Source: Hippasteria phrygiana
Taxonomy: Eukaryota; Echinodermata; Asteroidea; Valvatida; Goniasteridae
Length of the DNA stretch: 64,000 nucleotides
Reading direction: 5' to 3'
Assembly: GCA_037893225.1 (NCBI GenBank)
Contig: JAZGUH010000370.1
Coordinates: 248,001 to 312,000, forward strand
Shown: piece by piece, positions 1 through 58,251 of the stretch
Numbering within the stretch: the stretch's first letter is position 1
Layout: each line of letters opens with the position of its first letter
Notes under the pieces: generated by a model
The model's database searches: none
What the model saw: the letters and a program-made list of their open reading frames with translations, nothing else
What the model was told of the DNA's origin: nothing
Program-made: the position numbers and the translations under genes

Positions 1-502
1 GTGGATATTTTAAATCCTGCTTTACCCTCACCAAAATGGATCGGGAACAGCAAAATCTTACAAAATAACCAACCCTCCTTAATAACAACTGTCTAGAACC
101 TATTTCAAGATTTATGTCAGCAAAATCTGTAACGAGGCAGAAATCAACATGTACTATATATGTGAACACTTTGACTTTGAGTTACCATACACTGCACTGT
201 GCCAAGAACATCTGATACAGCACAAACTTTCTTCCCCTATATTTCACGAAAGTTTCCCAACAAAATTATCAAATTTAAAGGTTGTGCCAAGTGTTTAATA
301 CAATTCTGAACACAGACAGATTATTTTCGAAGATTTTTTGCTGTTCCTGACCGATTTTGGTGGGGGGGGGGGGGGTATTAAAGTAAAATCTTTCCTTTTT
401 TTTTTTTTTTCTAAACGATCTGGTCCCAATTTCATGAAATTTGTAACCGCTCTATAGCGATTAGGGTATTTTTGAATTTTGGCTTGTGTGCATGAGTACA
501 TC

Positions 503-993
503 TAGTCTTGGTTCCAAGACGTCCTTTTAGCGGTGCAATATAGCACGCACGGATTAGTGCCGTACAGCGCCCTCTACACACGCACGCCAAGGCCAAATTG
601 CCAAGTTCGTCTTGGCCCTTTCGTAGTTCTGGGTGTGTGCATTTGCATGCGTGCGTGACGTAGAGTGCATCGCGTGACCAACATTGAAGGCATTGTATAA
701 TCGCTGACTCATCACTGGTCTAGTTTCCCCGCGCCATACAGCTTGAGGTACGCTTGTACATACGTTACCTGACTAGCCAGCTAATTACTAAAACACGATT
801 TCCTCCAGTGCGCAAGCGCCATTATTCTTTTGACCTGCCTCTTAAATTATGCAGGTCGCGCGCAGTTCCCTACGAAGGGGCCAAGACGTCCTTAGCGATT
901 TGGCCTTGGCGTGCGTGCGTAGAGGGCGCTGTACGGCTCTGATCTGTGCGTGCTATACGTTGCACCGCTAAGGACGTCTTGGAACCAAGACTA
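503..993. mobile_element. Mutator-like (MULE) non-autonomous element
   Basis: 491 bp with terminal inverted repeats of about 120 bp starting TAGTCTTGGTTCCAAGACG and ending with its reverse complement. Flanked by a perfect 9-bp duplication GAGTACATC (494-502 and 994-1002). Long TIRs with 9-bp target duplication are the Mutator signature. No transposase inside. Confidence 0.82.
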
Positions 994-1265
994 GAGTACA
1001 TCCCGTAACTAAGGATTCTGAGCTTACAGTCTTATCGCAGAATTTCTTTTCTTGCTCGAGCACAGAATCACAGGCCGTTAGCACAAAATTATGGGTTATG
1101 GATTCCATGCAATTGGGCCCGAAGTTCATCGGAACTCATTTTGTTTAAAGATTCAATTTCAGTTTGCAGTACTGTACTATACAATATATGTGAAAGACTT
1201 TATGGTGGGACTGTGCGATGGTACAATGTACAAATATACATGTACTGAATAACAAGAAACATTAA

Positions 1266-1850
1266 AGGGACACATTGCTTTGGATTTTGCGATTTGGGCT
1301 ATAAAACTGAAATGGATATGGTTGGTAAGCTTTTTAAAAGTAGAATATAAAGATTCACGTAACTATCCCTTCAAATTGCGTGGTTTTTGTTTATTTTCGT
1401 GACAAATAACGGTCCGCCATTTTGTAGAACCAAATGTTTGACTCCACAAAATGGCGGACCGTGTTCACCAGTCGTATTTCCAGTCGCAGCTGGTTGAAGT
1501 ACGTTCTGTTGATCCATTTTGATGTACTGTGGCACGGCGCGCAGCACTGGCGATATGTGTCGCGAGGTAGAGAATTGTACCTGGCGATCATCTGATAGGT
1601 TCACATGGCCACTGGCTGCGGCGCCAGCCTAAAGACTCTTACAGCGTATTTTGCGCATTATTGGTATTTAGTACTGGAAATAAGTCTATGTTTCGCGGGT
1701 CAGGGGTAAGCGGCCAATTTTTTGTTTTGTAATCACTACTCACTAATTACAACACATTATACGTGTTTTTTTGCATGAACAACTCTTATAAAAGATAAGG
1801 AACATTTCAAAACAGCAAAATTTCATGACATTTGAAGGCAATGTGTCCCT
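1266..1850. mobile_element. TTAA-flanked MITE
   Basis: 585 bp with ends AGGGACACATTGC and its complement, flanked by TTAA at 1262-1265 and 1851-1854, which suggests piggyBac-type insertion. It contains an inner inverted repeat around ACGGTCCGCCATTTTGT (about 1408-1462). Confidence 0.6.
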
Positions 1851-1854
1851 TTAA

Positions 1855-3460
1855 AAGCCAGCTAAAGTTATTGACATTCGTTCTGCTTTTCATTGTCAGG
1901 AATTTGGTACAAGATGGATTAACTCGGTAACATTTTGCATGATCCAGCACAGACAACGTGATGAGGTGAGATTTTATTACATGTATTTGGACAAACATTT
2001 TAGTTTCTCAGTTTATGTGCAGCACCATTGGAGGCATTTGTGGAGCATTTTCTCGGCACAAAACATGTACATGTATACTAAAGTACGTACATGTATGGAA
2101 AATTGATATTGGGTTGAGGTAGGGTTTGGAATGGGGAGTAATTGTTGATTTTTTACTTAAAACAAAATTAAAAAAATGTTTAGCCTTACTTAACTTTTAA
2201 AAAAGGAGGCGTCCCTTTTTTTGTTTACATTTATAGATCACGACAGGTAAAATTCTTTCAAGATGGCCACCCCAAGTTTTGTCATAATTGCATTTTCTGA
2301 CATTGAAGTCCCCAAAATCAATTCAAAACATGCTGTAAATCAACTTGTTAGCATTTTCTCTCTTTTCCATTTGCATATTTCCATTTATGTTTTTTGGGGG
2401 TTTTTTTTAGGGGAGGGGAGGGGGGGGGGGGGAAGCAGAAAAAAAACCATATAATTGCAATTCCAAAAGCCATAGTGCGTTTTTCCTCTTAATTCGTGCT
2501 GCCAGGTCATATTTGTGCAGCAATTTTTCAGACCTAATATAAGTGGTTAACTTTTTTTGGGGGGGGGGGGAGGTAGGAAATTTGTTTTTGTACACAAAAC
2601 AATATCTAGTGAATCCCCATGTATTATACACTCGTCATGTGATAAATATCGTGCAGAAGTGCACCCGTTGTGGGGCAACGGCAAACGGGCGAACAATTAA
2701 AAAGATAAATGCCGGATCACGATTGACAAATGTTCTGAAAGCCATAGACAAAGCTAATTTATCACTGCTCGGGCCTTGGTCTGTATTTGCACGGCCCTGA
2801 CAATGTCAGGCTAGTGGGGTCTCACCTCTGTTAACTTCTGTGACACGCAGGGCCAGCCGAGCCAAGCCTGGAGGGCCACTTGGACTAATTCAGACAAAAC
2901 AGAAGTAGGACTGGTATATTTTCGCTGGGAAAGTTGGCAGACTTTGGTTCCCGATCCTGGCAAATATACACACACCTTGGTGCGTGAACTATGTTGCCTG
3001 TGTTTATTGGCCCTGGTATGTTTGGGGGGGGGGTGTTTTTATATGTGGGTGTAAATATTTTTGAATGGTTAACAATCAGATATATCGTGGCCGCTGGCGC
3101 CAACCGGAGGTCTTTCCTTTCGACGTTTAACACCGTGTACATTGTGAAATGCCGTATAGGGCAGTTTTATCGTCAAATTATTATTCTTATTTAAGTAATA
3201 AATACACGCTGTTCACGACCAGGTTTGGAGTGGGAGAGAAGCTTGCGAATTGCGGTAAATCAGCTTACAATGTGATTATTTTGACAGGAGGAGGCCTTCT
3301 CATTTTCTTGGATTGCATTGAACCCAGTGTAATTTCGTTTCAGGTACATTTATTTATATACATGAATTTATTTCTTTATTTCATAATATTTTACCAGGGT
3401 AGTGGCATACAGTTATCAACAAACTTTTCTCCCTGGCGTCCAGAAATATATAGTGGTCCT
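1855..3460. other. No gene seen
   Basis: AT-rich sequence with poly-G/C runs near 2400, 2560 and 3020. ORFs here are short and low in complexity. Nothing recognisable. Confidence 0.6.
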
Positions 3461-3463
3461 ATT

Positions 3464-3673
3464 CATCACACTTGGCGCCCCGGCGCCCCGCCCCCCCCCC
3501 CCCCCCCCCCTCCCCCCTTTCATGTGAATGAAAGCTTTGTTTGAAAAAGCTCCATCTATTCATTACACTCCCATTCAAGAACAATATGAGTGGATTAAAT
3601 ATAGACTGCAACTGGCCGGGTGGTCTTTTTTTAAACCGCGGTTGTGGCTGTCGTCTGTATTTAAAGGGTTAAA
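3464..3673 (-). mobile_element. CTTGAGTACGG-family MITE copy with poly-C run
   Basis: Reverse-orientation copy of the family best seen at 53554-53748 and 55257-55569; it shares with the latter an inner segment beginning AAGCTCCATCTATTCA. It ends in GGGTTAAAC and holds a C tract of about 20 at 3490. Confidence 0.55.
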
Positions 3674-3733
3674 CGTAATGTAAATATAATGTTTAAACAT
3701 AAACTCAACAGCATACAGTACATTGCAATTGAA

Positions 3734-3985
3734 AGTTTACCTCAAAATGGAATTTTCTTTTCACACTTTTTCTCTTCCCAGGGAATTCATTTTCATTTCA
3801 CAAAATGTGAAAATGTTTCCTAAATTGGGAAAACATTTTCACACCTTTTCACAAAAGTTGGGAAACATTTTCAGGCCTTTTCACAAAAGTAGGAAAACAT
3901 TCTCACACCTTTTCACACAGATGGGAAAATATTTTCACGGGAAAATATTTTCACACCTTTTTCTCATTGAATTTGTCACATCCTA
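3734..3985 (+). repeat. GGGAAAACATTTTCACAC repeat element
   Basis: Five or six degenerate units of about 35 bp. A reverse-oriented relative is at 17835-18075, so this is a dispersed family with internal short repeats. Confidence 0.7.
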
Positions 3986-4612
3986 AGCTTTCATTTGGTG
4001 TAGGTTTGACCCCTGTGGTATTATGTGTTCTTGAGATATCCGTGACATTTGTATACTCATATTTTCCAATTTAACGGAAGTGCGTTTAGAGATATAGGCC
4101 TTTAAACACAAAAATTGCAAAGAAACAAGTGAAGTAATTTTTATCAAGATAAATGTTTTCATCTTTATTCATCAATATTGATGTTTCTGAAAATAAATTA
4201 TGAAAATATAGATATAACAGAAGCCAACAAACCAAAAAAGAAAAGAAAATCACTTGTGAAGATTTTGTTCGCCCACTTCACATACATGTAGCTTAGAACA
4301 GCCCTCTGTGTGTGTTTTCACAGTGCGACATAATACTCTCTTCTTTTTGTAGAGGGGGTCACATACAAAACCACAGTTGTGTGCTGGTCATACACTCAAT
4401 TATGTACATGGAAAATGACACTGAGTTCCAATCCAGTCATCAGGTGATTTTCACATCGTCGCAGAAAGATGGAAATATCCACGGAGTCATCTAGGGCACA
4501 CATTAACATACTCATCACGAGATTGCTCCTGCTACTTGAAGTCATTAGCTCACCTTCGGTACATGTGTTAGCCAAGGCGAAATTTTTAACATAGTACAAG
4601 ATACACTGTAGG

Positions 4613-4690
4613 TGTAGCGCTAGTACGGTATTCTGGAGGTCGCAGGTTCGAAACCCTCTCCTGCCAGTTTTCTTTGTTTACTTTGAAAAA
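4613..4690 (+). mobile_element. tRNA-derived SINE fragment (family S1)
   Basis: Contains the tRNA T-arm and 3' part (GGTCGCAGGTTCGAAACC, then CTCCTGCC) followed by the shared AGTTTTCTTTGTTTACTT. The A box is damaged. Confidence 0.65.
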
Positions 4691-4854
4691 ATGTTTTTCT
4701 TATATTTTTGTTATTGAAGTTTGTTATTTGGTCTGGAAAATCTGGATACGCACCCTTCATAACGCACACATTTTCCGTGCCTGTTAAAATGAAATTATAC
4801 ATTGGGAAAAGCAAACCCTCATATAAAATAGGCGTGATGCATAATATATGTCGA

Positions 4855-5100
4855 GTATGAGAAAGACTGAGATTGCGGGTAACACCATGTGAAATACATG
4901 TAAATCTCTTCTAGGGAGATGTGTGGTTCTGAAAATAACTGGGATGAGTGTGTAACTCGACGTTTCGGACAGTGTGCTCTGTCCGTCCCCACACTCCTGA
5001 GTTACACACTCATCCCGGTTCTTTTCAGAACCACACATCTTCCTAGAAGAGATTTGTTTCACATGGTGTTACCCGCAATCTCGGTTTTTCTCGTAATTGT
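4855..5100. repeat. Long hairpin (arms about 103 bp, loop 40 nt)
   Basis: Arms 4855-4958 and 4999-5100 are about 90 percent complementary; the loop contains a further small hairpin GGACAG/CTGTCC. No target duplication found. Could be a foldback element or a source of structured RNA. Confidence 0.8.
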
Positions 5101-5401
5101 ACCCACCATGCAAAGCTTCAAATCGTATTTATGCATATGTTGCACATGTGCATCATTTCATGGGTAAAGAGTCTATGTAAACAGGAATTCGCCGACGCCA
5201 TTTTTACAGTGGTGCCGCGCTCGCGTGCAGGTCGCGCGCGCATTTTGGCAAGTTGTAAACACCCTGTTGGTCGAAGCTGCGTCGAGCGCGTGTGTCTAAC
5301 ACGCACGCGAGTGCCTCGCCACCGCAGTAAATGATTCTAATTTTGGTCGCCGGATTAGTCTATACATACATGTACAATGTACATGATGCTGGTGAAATCG
5401 T

Positions 5402-5588
5402 GGCGATTGTGTAGTGTAGGGCCCCTCTTTAGTTTTGATCAAATTGGAGTCCAGGGTATTTTTTCTCATTCCAAAATGACCTGTTGGTTTGTAATGTCAC
5501 TAACTAGTTTGGCAGTTTCAATAGGCCTAACCTAAAAGTGGATTTTTGTTTCCTTACAGGAAACAGGGCCCTACACTACACGATCGCC
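5402..5588. mobile_element. hAT-type MITE
   Basis: 187 bp, TIRs GGCGATTGTGTAGTGTAGGG and complement with two mismatches, flanked by an exact 8-bp duplication GAAATCGT (5394-5401, 5589-5596). Confidence 0.8.
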
Positions 5589-5599
5589 GAAATCGTCAG

Positions 5600-6290
5600 G
5601 GTTTCTATTTTTCCCGGTCCAAACTGTTTCATGTTCTGATTGATACACAAGCATGACATCTGTGTGTTTGCAGAGAAGACGTGTTGTCTGGGCATTATGA
5701 TGAACAGTCGTCCCGCAGTGTACACACGCCCCCCCCCTTGATTTTGTTTTTCTGTTTGCTTACTTGACAGCAGGATCTCCCGTCGTCGGATCGCTGGAGA
5801 TGAGCGTATGTGACTGTTATCAGATTACTGTCCTCATTGTGTGGCCTTTGTTACCATGGTATCATGAGTAACAGGCATCACCACGGTGATAAGAGGTGAG
5901 TTGTACTCTAAATTCACACCCCCACCCCTACACAATTTTATGTAAACAGTAAGTGCCACAACTTGATGTTTTGACCCATTACAGCTAGGGCTGTGGTCGC
6001 CTGACAAAAGTCCTGCATGTGTGGGCGTACGGGGCGTATAGGGCGTTCGTTGGTTGATTGCATGGTCATTACACCAAGGTGCGGGGACTAATGGGTGTGT
6101 TAGTGCAATTGTAATTTAGGAATTATATTAATGTGTGAATGGAAAGCAGTAGATGCAGTAATTACTTGTAGACCGTTTGAAAATTATAGAAATATTTTTT
6201 CCTTAAAAATGTTTTATTTTTTTATTTTTGCGTTTTGAAAATGTATGGAAGTAAATTTGTTACGAGTTGATGGTAACGCACTTCATGGGG
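5600..6290. other. Mostly unique sequence
   Basis: No repeat family recognised except a short C tract at 5730. Holds the candidate non-coding exon at 5771-5896. Confidence 0.5.
5771..5896 (+). other. Candidate non-coding upstream exon
   Basis: A stretch bounded by a good acceptor (TTGCTTACTTGACAG) and a strong donor (AGAG|GTGAGT), in non-repetitive sequence about 6 kb before the inferred start. It has no long open frame. It could be a 5' UTR exon of the DYRK4-like gene or chance. Confidence 0.2.
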
Positions 6291-6492
6291 AAATAAACCA
6301 GATGAATACGGACGACAGCCGTAGCCCGGGTTTGAAAAGACCATCTGGCCAGTTGTCCTCTAAATGCGCATTCCTGCATGTATTCAATCCATTGTTTGCC
6401 TATTGTGTACATTAATTAAGCTTGGCTGCATAAACACATACATGGCATACCAGCACCCCCATTAACAACAGCTGGACAGAAGGGATTAAGAG
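6290..6492 (+). mobile_element. CTTGAGTACGG-family MITE, diverged
   Basis: Matches 55257-55569 in the segments ATACGGACGACAGCCG, AGCTTGGCTGCATAAAC and GGCATACCAGCACCC. Ends are eroded. Confidence 0.6.
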
Positions 6493-6498
6493 GATTCT

Positions 6499-6680
6499 TA
6501 ACCAGTTCAGGCCGGGATTTTTTTTCACGAGCCTGGGTGCCAGACGGGATCAGGCCTTAATTATCTGCAGGTAGCACACCCTGGCCTCGCTCACTGCGAG
6601 CCGGTCGCTGACAGATATTTCCGCTGGATCCTTGCCTCGCTGAGTGCGTGTATACACGTCATCCGACGCGAACTGGTTAA
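6499..6680. mobile_element. MITE with TTAACCAGTTC ends
   Basis: Left end TTAACCAGTTCAGGCCGG, right end GACGCGAACTGGTTAA. A longer relative with the same ends is at 32887-33302. Confidence 0.55.
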
Positions 6681-6902
6681 AGTTGAATTTTTTCTCGAAT
6701 TCTTGAAATTATTGTTTTGAAAGTTTTTCAACAATAATACTATCAAGAATTATGACAAAAGAATTCGAGTGGATTAAAAGAAATGGTTAGGCTGCAGAAA
6801 AACTCTGCTCGACATTTTACCAATTTATTATATACTTGGTTCATCAGACAATTTATCATAGAAAAGAGCACGTCTGGGTATGTTGAAAGGACTTTCATAC
6901 AT

Positions 6903-7425
6903 GGGTCATTCTAGAAATTTGATGTCCAAAAGAGTGACATTTTTGGTGTCCAAAAAAGTGACATTTTTGGTGTCCAACAGAGTGACATTTTTGGTGTCCA
7001 AAAGAGTGACATTTTTGGTGTCCAAAAGAGTGACATTTTTGGTGTCCAAAAGGTGTGACATTTTTGGTGTCCAGAAGAGTGAAATTTTTGGTGTCCAAAA
7101 GAGTGACAATTTTGGTGTCCAAAGGTGTGACATTTTTGGTGTCCAAAGGTGTCACATTTTTGGTGTCCAAAAGAGTGACATTTTTGGTGTCCCTGTAATA
7201 TAATGAAATGTATAAGATTTTGCAATTCTGGACACATTCTTTAATGCCTTCTATCTCCAAGAGTGATTATGTACATGTAAAGCAAAACATTTACATGCCA
7301 AACAACTACAAAATAGTGTGAAGTCAATTTTAATGATACTTGATGGGAAATTACACAGGCCAGGTGTAACAGGGACACCAAAAAATGTCATACTTTTGGA
7401 CCCCAAATTTATGGAATGACCCATA
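6903..7425 (-). mobile_element. MITE family B with one terminal repeat expanded into a minisatellite
   Basis: Right part matches the unexpanded copies at 36930-37192 and 61549-61812 and ends with CCAAATTTATGGAATGACCC. The left end GGGTCATTCTAGAAATTTG is followed by about 11 head-to-tail copies of a 24-28 bp unit (GTGACATTTTTGGTGTCCAA, 6925-7193) that is part of the normal TIR. Confidence 0.85.
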
Positions 7426-7429
7426 TGAA

Positions 7430-9360
7430 TACATGATATGCTTTATGGATTTAAAGAATGGTGACTTTTCACAAAGAAAATCAAGCTAGGAGTCCGTTTT
7501 TTTTGCAATTAAAAAAGACACCTACATTTAGCAGTTGTACAATGTAATGTAACCTGACCTTAATACTGAGCATGTGATAATGACTGCAGAAACTACATGT
7601 ACACCTTATTGATTATTGTGAAGAGTCACTTTGTTGGAAAATAAACATCAAACTCCATGATGACAGCCTGGTTGGCGGTCGATATATGCCGCACGTGTTT
7701 ACTTGACATGTTGTCACAATAAAGAGGCCAGAAACATTTGTGTAATATTGATCTGTGTAATATTGATTCTGAAAAATGCAGTGTGCTGACTGAAATGTGT
7801 TTGTCGAACATCCAAAGAAAATCATACGTACTGATGAGGAATTGGTGATTCTTTTGTTTCACAAAATTATAACACAGCTGGTAATGTACATGTATAAATT
7901 AATTGTAAACTTAATGTGAAAAAGAAAAAGAAAATGCTTTTATTAAAGTACAGTTAGGGCTACATGTATGCTGGTATTAAATTTTAGTAATTGTTATTAC
8001 TGTTACAAAATATATAATACTGTTACTGTTAAGTTGGTTGTTCAAGTTCGCTCGCGCTTTCATCATGGAGTTGTGTACGTGCGGCGCATGGCATTATTCA
8101 TTGTATGACCGACATATTGTGTGTTTGCCACGAAAAGATCGATTAAAGCGACAAACATTCATGTAAATGCACATGTATCTGTGGAGTTTTACAGAGCTTG
8201 TAGAGTTTTACAGGGCTTCATAGAATATTTATAATCGAAGTAATAATGACTGGCCTCCGTGCCCTTTAAAAAAAAATGCCATTGGCCTTGGTGCCCTTTC
8301 GCCATCTCAATTTTAAATACACATACATACATGTATGTAAGGTTACTTTTTGCCTCCCGACTTCTGAGTTACATGACATGTATTATTGTTTTCATATACA
8401 TGTATGGTAAAAATAATAAGAAAAAATATGGAATCGACCGACCGACCTTCCCTCCTGATTTTTCCCGTTTAAGGCAACCCAATTTTTTTTTTTTTGGGCC
8501 TTACATTGTACGTGTAACCATAATTTTCCACGAACCTATTGCATAGCTGCCTTTTTTTCTTCCATTTATCAAAACTTGATTGTGTCATCCCTATAAAATA
8601 TCATTCTATGTATCCCAGTAACCCCAATGGCTATCTTTAAAGCAAATAGACACATACAAATTTGAATCGGGTCAGAGATAATAAATTATACCAATTCGCA
8701 TCTGACCATCTGCGAACTGTAGATTTAAAAATTGAATTAAATTCTGCAATTCTTTTTGATCTGAGGCAATAAAATTGACGTGTGTTTTGTGTACTGGTTG
8801 GCTATCAGCATTCCTGACAGTTCATAAGACTGATTTTATTGTGTGTTGTTTATGACAGCAGCTTTGTGTAGGGTACTTGCATTGCCCCCGAGGGCCCCAA
8901 ATAGCCACCTTTTCTAAAGGTATGGTACAACTGGTAATCCCAGGTTGAAGTTTAACATGACCTGCCACCTGTCCCTCGTAAATCCATCATACATTGTAAG
9001 TCACAGTTCTAGACGTAACTTGTTGGTGTGATTTTGTTTATGGTCTGTTAGCCTCTCGTTTTGGGTGTACAGTACAGGTGCTTGTATGGTTGCAATCAAA
9101 AGATTACGTACATGTATACATGTACAATTGAACAGAAAATATTTAAGAACAATAAAATGTTCATTTAAGTTGCACTCAACAAAAATTTACATGTAATTAC
9201 GCTGATTTCTGTAACAGTTAACACTTAATACATACATTGTAGAACTTTAGAGCTCTTATTTGTAATGCTATCTTGAAACTGAAGAAAATATTTTTCCCCA
9301 ATTTTTTTTTATAATTATGAGCATTTGTGCTTGATGCAGAAAAGCTAAAGTAAAATGTGT
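7430..9360. other. No gene seen
   Basis: AT-rich sequence. A segment near 8430-8510 (CCGACCGACC then poly-T) resembles 54630-54690, so part is dispersed repeat. No coding signal. Confidence 0.55.
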
Positions 9361-9365
9361 TTTTT

Positions 9366-9640
9366 ATTTAGTCAACAAGGATCCAACAATTTGATATTCC
9401 CGTTGGACTCTGTTGGATTGGGAAGCTACATTGTAGTATTACAATCCTGTTGGGTTCAGCAGGCAACAGAAAAATATGTCACAGTTGGATTCTGTTGGAT
9501 TTAGCAGGCAAGTCATTTTGTATTTTAGTTATCCAGCAATGTACTTTCTGTTGAATTTTGTTGAAGTGGGCTGTGAACAAAAGCTCTTTGTTCTAGTTGT
9601 AGGATTCTGTTAGATTCAGCATGGTGCCTAGAACAAGCAT
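9366..9640. repeat. TTGGATTTAGCAGG repeat cluster
   Basis: Four or five diverged units containing TCTGTTGGATTTAGCAGG. Related pieces are at 11045-11075 and 12860-12990. Confidence 0.6.
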
Positions 9641-9924
9641 GAAGGGGAAATAGCATTAAGAAATATTTGACAACCAATTTTTTATTGAAATGCATTTTTA
9701 AAGACCTTTCAATTTTAATAATTTTTAATCATTTTTAAATTCAATTTAAACAAAGGGAATTGGCAATTTAATATTTTAAATATAGATTTATAGATTTGTA
9801 TTTCTTTAATTTCTACCATTTATTAATCTATTTAATGTTTTTGAGCACAACAATCACAGTAATTTACTTTTGTATAGCAATAAACCAAATCAATATGGCT
9901 GTAAATACAATCATGGATCCCGCG

Positions 9925-10340
9925 GACTTGGAAAAATCCTGGAAAAGTCATGGAATTTTATTTTCCAATGCCAGGCCTGGAAAAGTCATGTAATTTTGTA
10001 AACATGACAAAAGTCATGGAATTTTGTGAAGACCATCAGAAATCTGATTTTTATACCTTACATAATACCTTACAAAATTTGACTTGTAGGCCTACTTTAG
10101 TCCGAGTATTAAACTAGGATGCTACTTATCGCTTTTTAACATTTGGACATGATCTAGATGGCGATAGTAACGTCCGAGGGGATTCACAAAACAAGTTTCA
10201 CATTTTTGATCAGCATTTTGATGAAATACATGTAGATCATGGATTTTCATGATTTAGTCATGGAAAAGTCACGGAAAAGTCACGGAAAAGTCACGGAAAA
10301 GTCATGGAATTTTATTGTCTTTAAGGTGCAGGAACCCTGA
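9925..10340 (+). mobile_element. GGAAAAGTCATGGAATTTT interspersed element
   Basis: Repeated GGAAAAGTCATGGAATTTT blocks at both ends, with four tandem 11-bp units GGAAAAGTCAC near 10260-10305. Short interspersed element of unknown class. Confidence 0.5.
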
Positions 10341-10506
10341 TAAAATCTTATTTCTGAGTCCTTCCTTATAAACATTTGGATTTGGTTCCCAGCTTTGGAA
10401 GGAATAGGGGATTTGTTTCCAGGTGTACATATACAGTGATCCTTGGATTTACACCTGTTTGACCTTTGATCCCAGTGAGGGATTTAACCTACATGTACAC
10501 ATATGT

Positions 10507-10975
10507 AGCAGGGCTGAGTCAGATCGAATATTTGAATATTCAAATATATTCGGTTGTCCTGACAGCCGATTTTTGGGTAAAACAAAGTATGTACTGAATC
10601 AGTCTAATTAATGCACGGAACTGCTCATTAACATCATTATAAGAGATTCTCACTTTTATGACTATCGCCAGCACTGAGGAGTGATTTAGTAAAGATTTAG
10701 CACACCAGCAAAAATGCAAAAATACTTCTTTTTTTCCGACAAAAAATAACTTGTTTGTAACACAGATAGATAGCCTTCTGTCATACAATTATTTGGACAG
10801 GAACCAGTCATGAAGTCACGGATGCAATTTCGTTAATTTTTTTTTTACTTTTCCTCCTCTTATATATACATGTACATGTACATGTACCTTTGCATTTTAC
10901 CTTTGAATATTCGAACTTGAAAAAAAATATTCAAATATTCGATAATCGATTGAATATTCGGCACAGCCCTACTAC
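10507..10975. mobile_element. AGGGCTG / ATATTCGAAT element (hAT-like)
   Basis: Ends AGGGCTG and CAGCCCT with subterminal ATATTTGAATATTC palindromes at both ends. Same family as 14112-14544, where an 8-bp target duplication is visible. Confidence 0.65.
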
Positions 10976-10984
10976 ACAGTAAAA

Positions 10985-11700
10985 TGCTTTCTCCGAATTC
11001 ATGACCTGCTGTAAAAATTCGCATCTTTCTAAGTCATTAGAAAGATTTTGTTGGATTTAGCCGGGTTAGGGTTAAAGTAGGCAGAGTGGGAGGGAATGTG
11101 GAACAATTCATTTCCAGTAACCTTCATAGTAATCTTGTGGGTTTATTTGTAAAGGTACATAAAAGCAATTGCTATGACGCACTCCAAAGTACCCATCGAC
11201 TTGTGTATAATAGAATGAGACCGGAAGGGTACGCACTGAATACAAATTGTTGCACCGTTCACCTAAATAGGTTCCAATTTCTATGACCACTGAAAGGAGG
11301 CATTTAATGGAACCTTGTAGGGGGTATAGCCACCAGCTTTTCACTCCATGACAAAAGGGAAAAGGTCGTGTGTCTATGCATGGAGGTAATACCTCCATGG
11401 TCTGTGTGAGTAGTTCATCACTGCCAGGAAGGTGTGATGTCAGTGGGGGACGTACACTGACCCATTTTGCTTGGGTTTGACAAACTGTATCTAGGGAAAG
11501 CACACGGGTCCGGGTACGCACAGTAAACAAGAAGTTGTGTGGTGGTGGGACTGTCTAATGGTGCTGGGGAAAAACAGTATACAAGTTGGGTCCAAAGTGT
11601 TTGACTTTTCACTGAAGGATCAAATAGTGGGACAGTAAAGTGGGCTTGTGTAATGTTAATATACCATGGAGGAATATATGTGCAGTGTCCGTGATCAGAC
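10985..11700. other. Upstream region of the DYRK4-like gene
   Basis: Apart from a short TTTAGCCGGGTTAGGGTT fragment at 11055, this is unique sequence. It may include the promoter, but no defined element could be recognised. Confidence 0.4.
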
Positions 11701-11930
11701 CAGATGACGCTTGGAAATATCCACATTTTATTTGTTAGAGTTCTATTCTGTCATATTGGAATGCTGAAATTCTTGTGACAGATTTAATTGTGAATTTTTG
11801 CTGGTTGCCACGGACAAGCAGGAAGGATTGAAAAGCTGAAGATCTTGGGAATTCTAAGGAGTTGATTTCAAACTGGCGCATGTCTATCCCTTGAGGATTA
11901 AAAGGATTATAAGTGGATTAGGAGGATGTA
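11700..11930 (+). promoter_or_regulatory. Probable 5' UTR / leader upstream of the DYRK4-like start
   Basis: Non-repetitive DNA just before the inferred ATG, with an acceptor-like CTTGTGACAG near 11781 and stops in the ATG frame. No TATA box or initiator could be recognised with confidence. Whether it is a first exon or a second, spliced leader cannot be decided from sequence. Confidence 0.3.

Positions 11931-58251
<46,321 letters not shown>

Noticed and set aside
1371..1604. Overlapping 66- and 77-codon minus ORFs
   Set aside because: Fall inside the TTAA-flanked MITE and its inner inverted repeat.
6880..7260. Several overlapping ORFs with VTFLVSKK-type repeats
   Set aside because: Translations of the MITE-derived 24-28 bp array.
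11108..11530. 140-codon minus-strand ORF
   Set aside because: No recognised domain, biased residues and no splice or start context; likely chance in the region before the gene.
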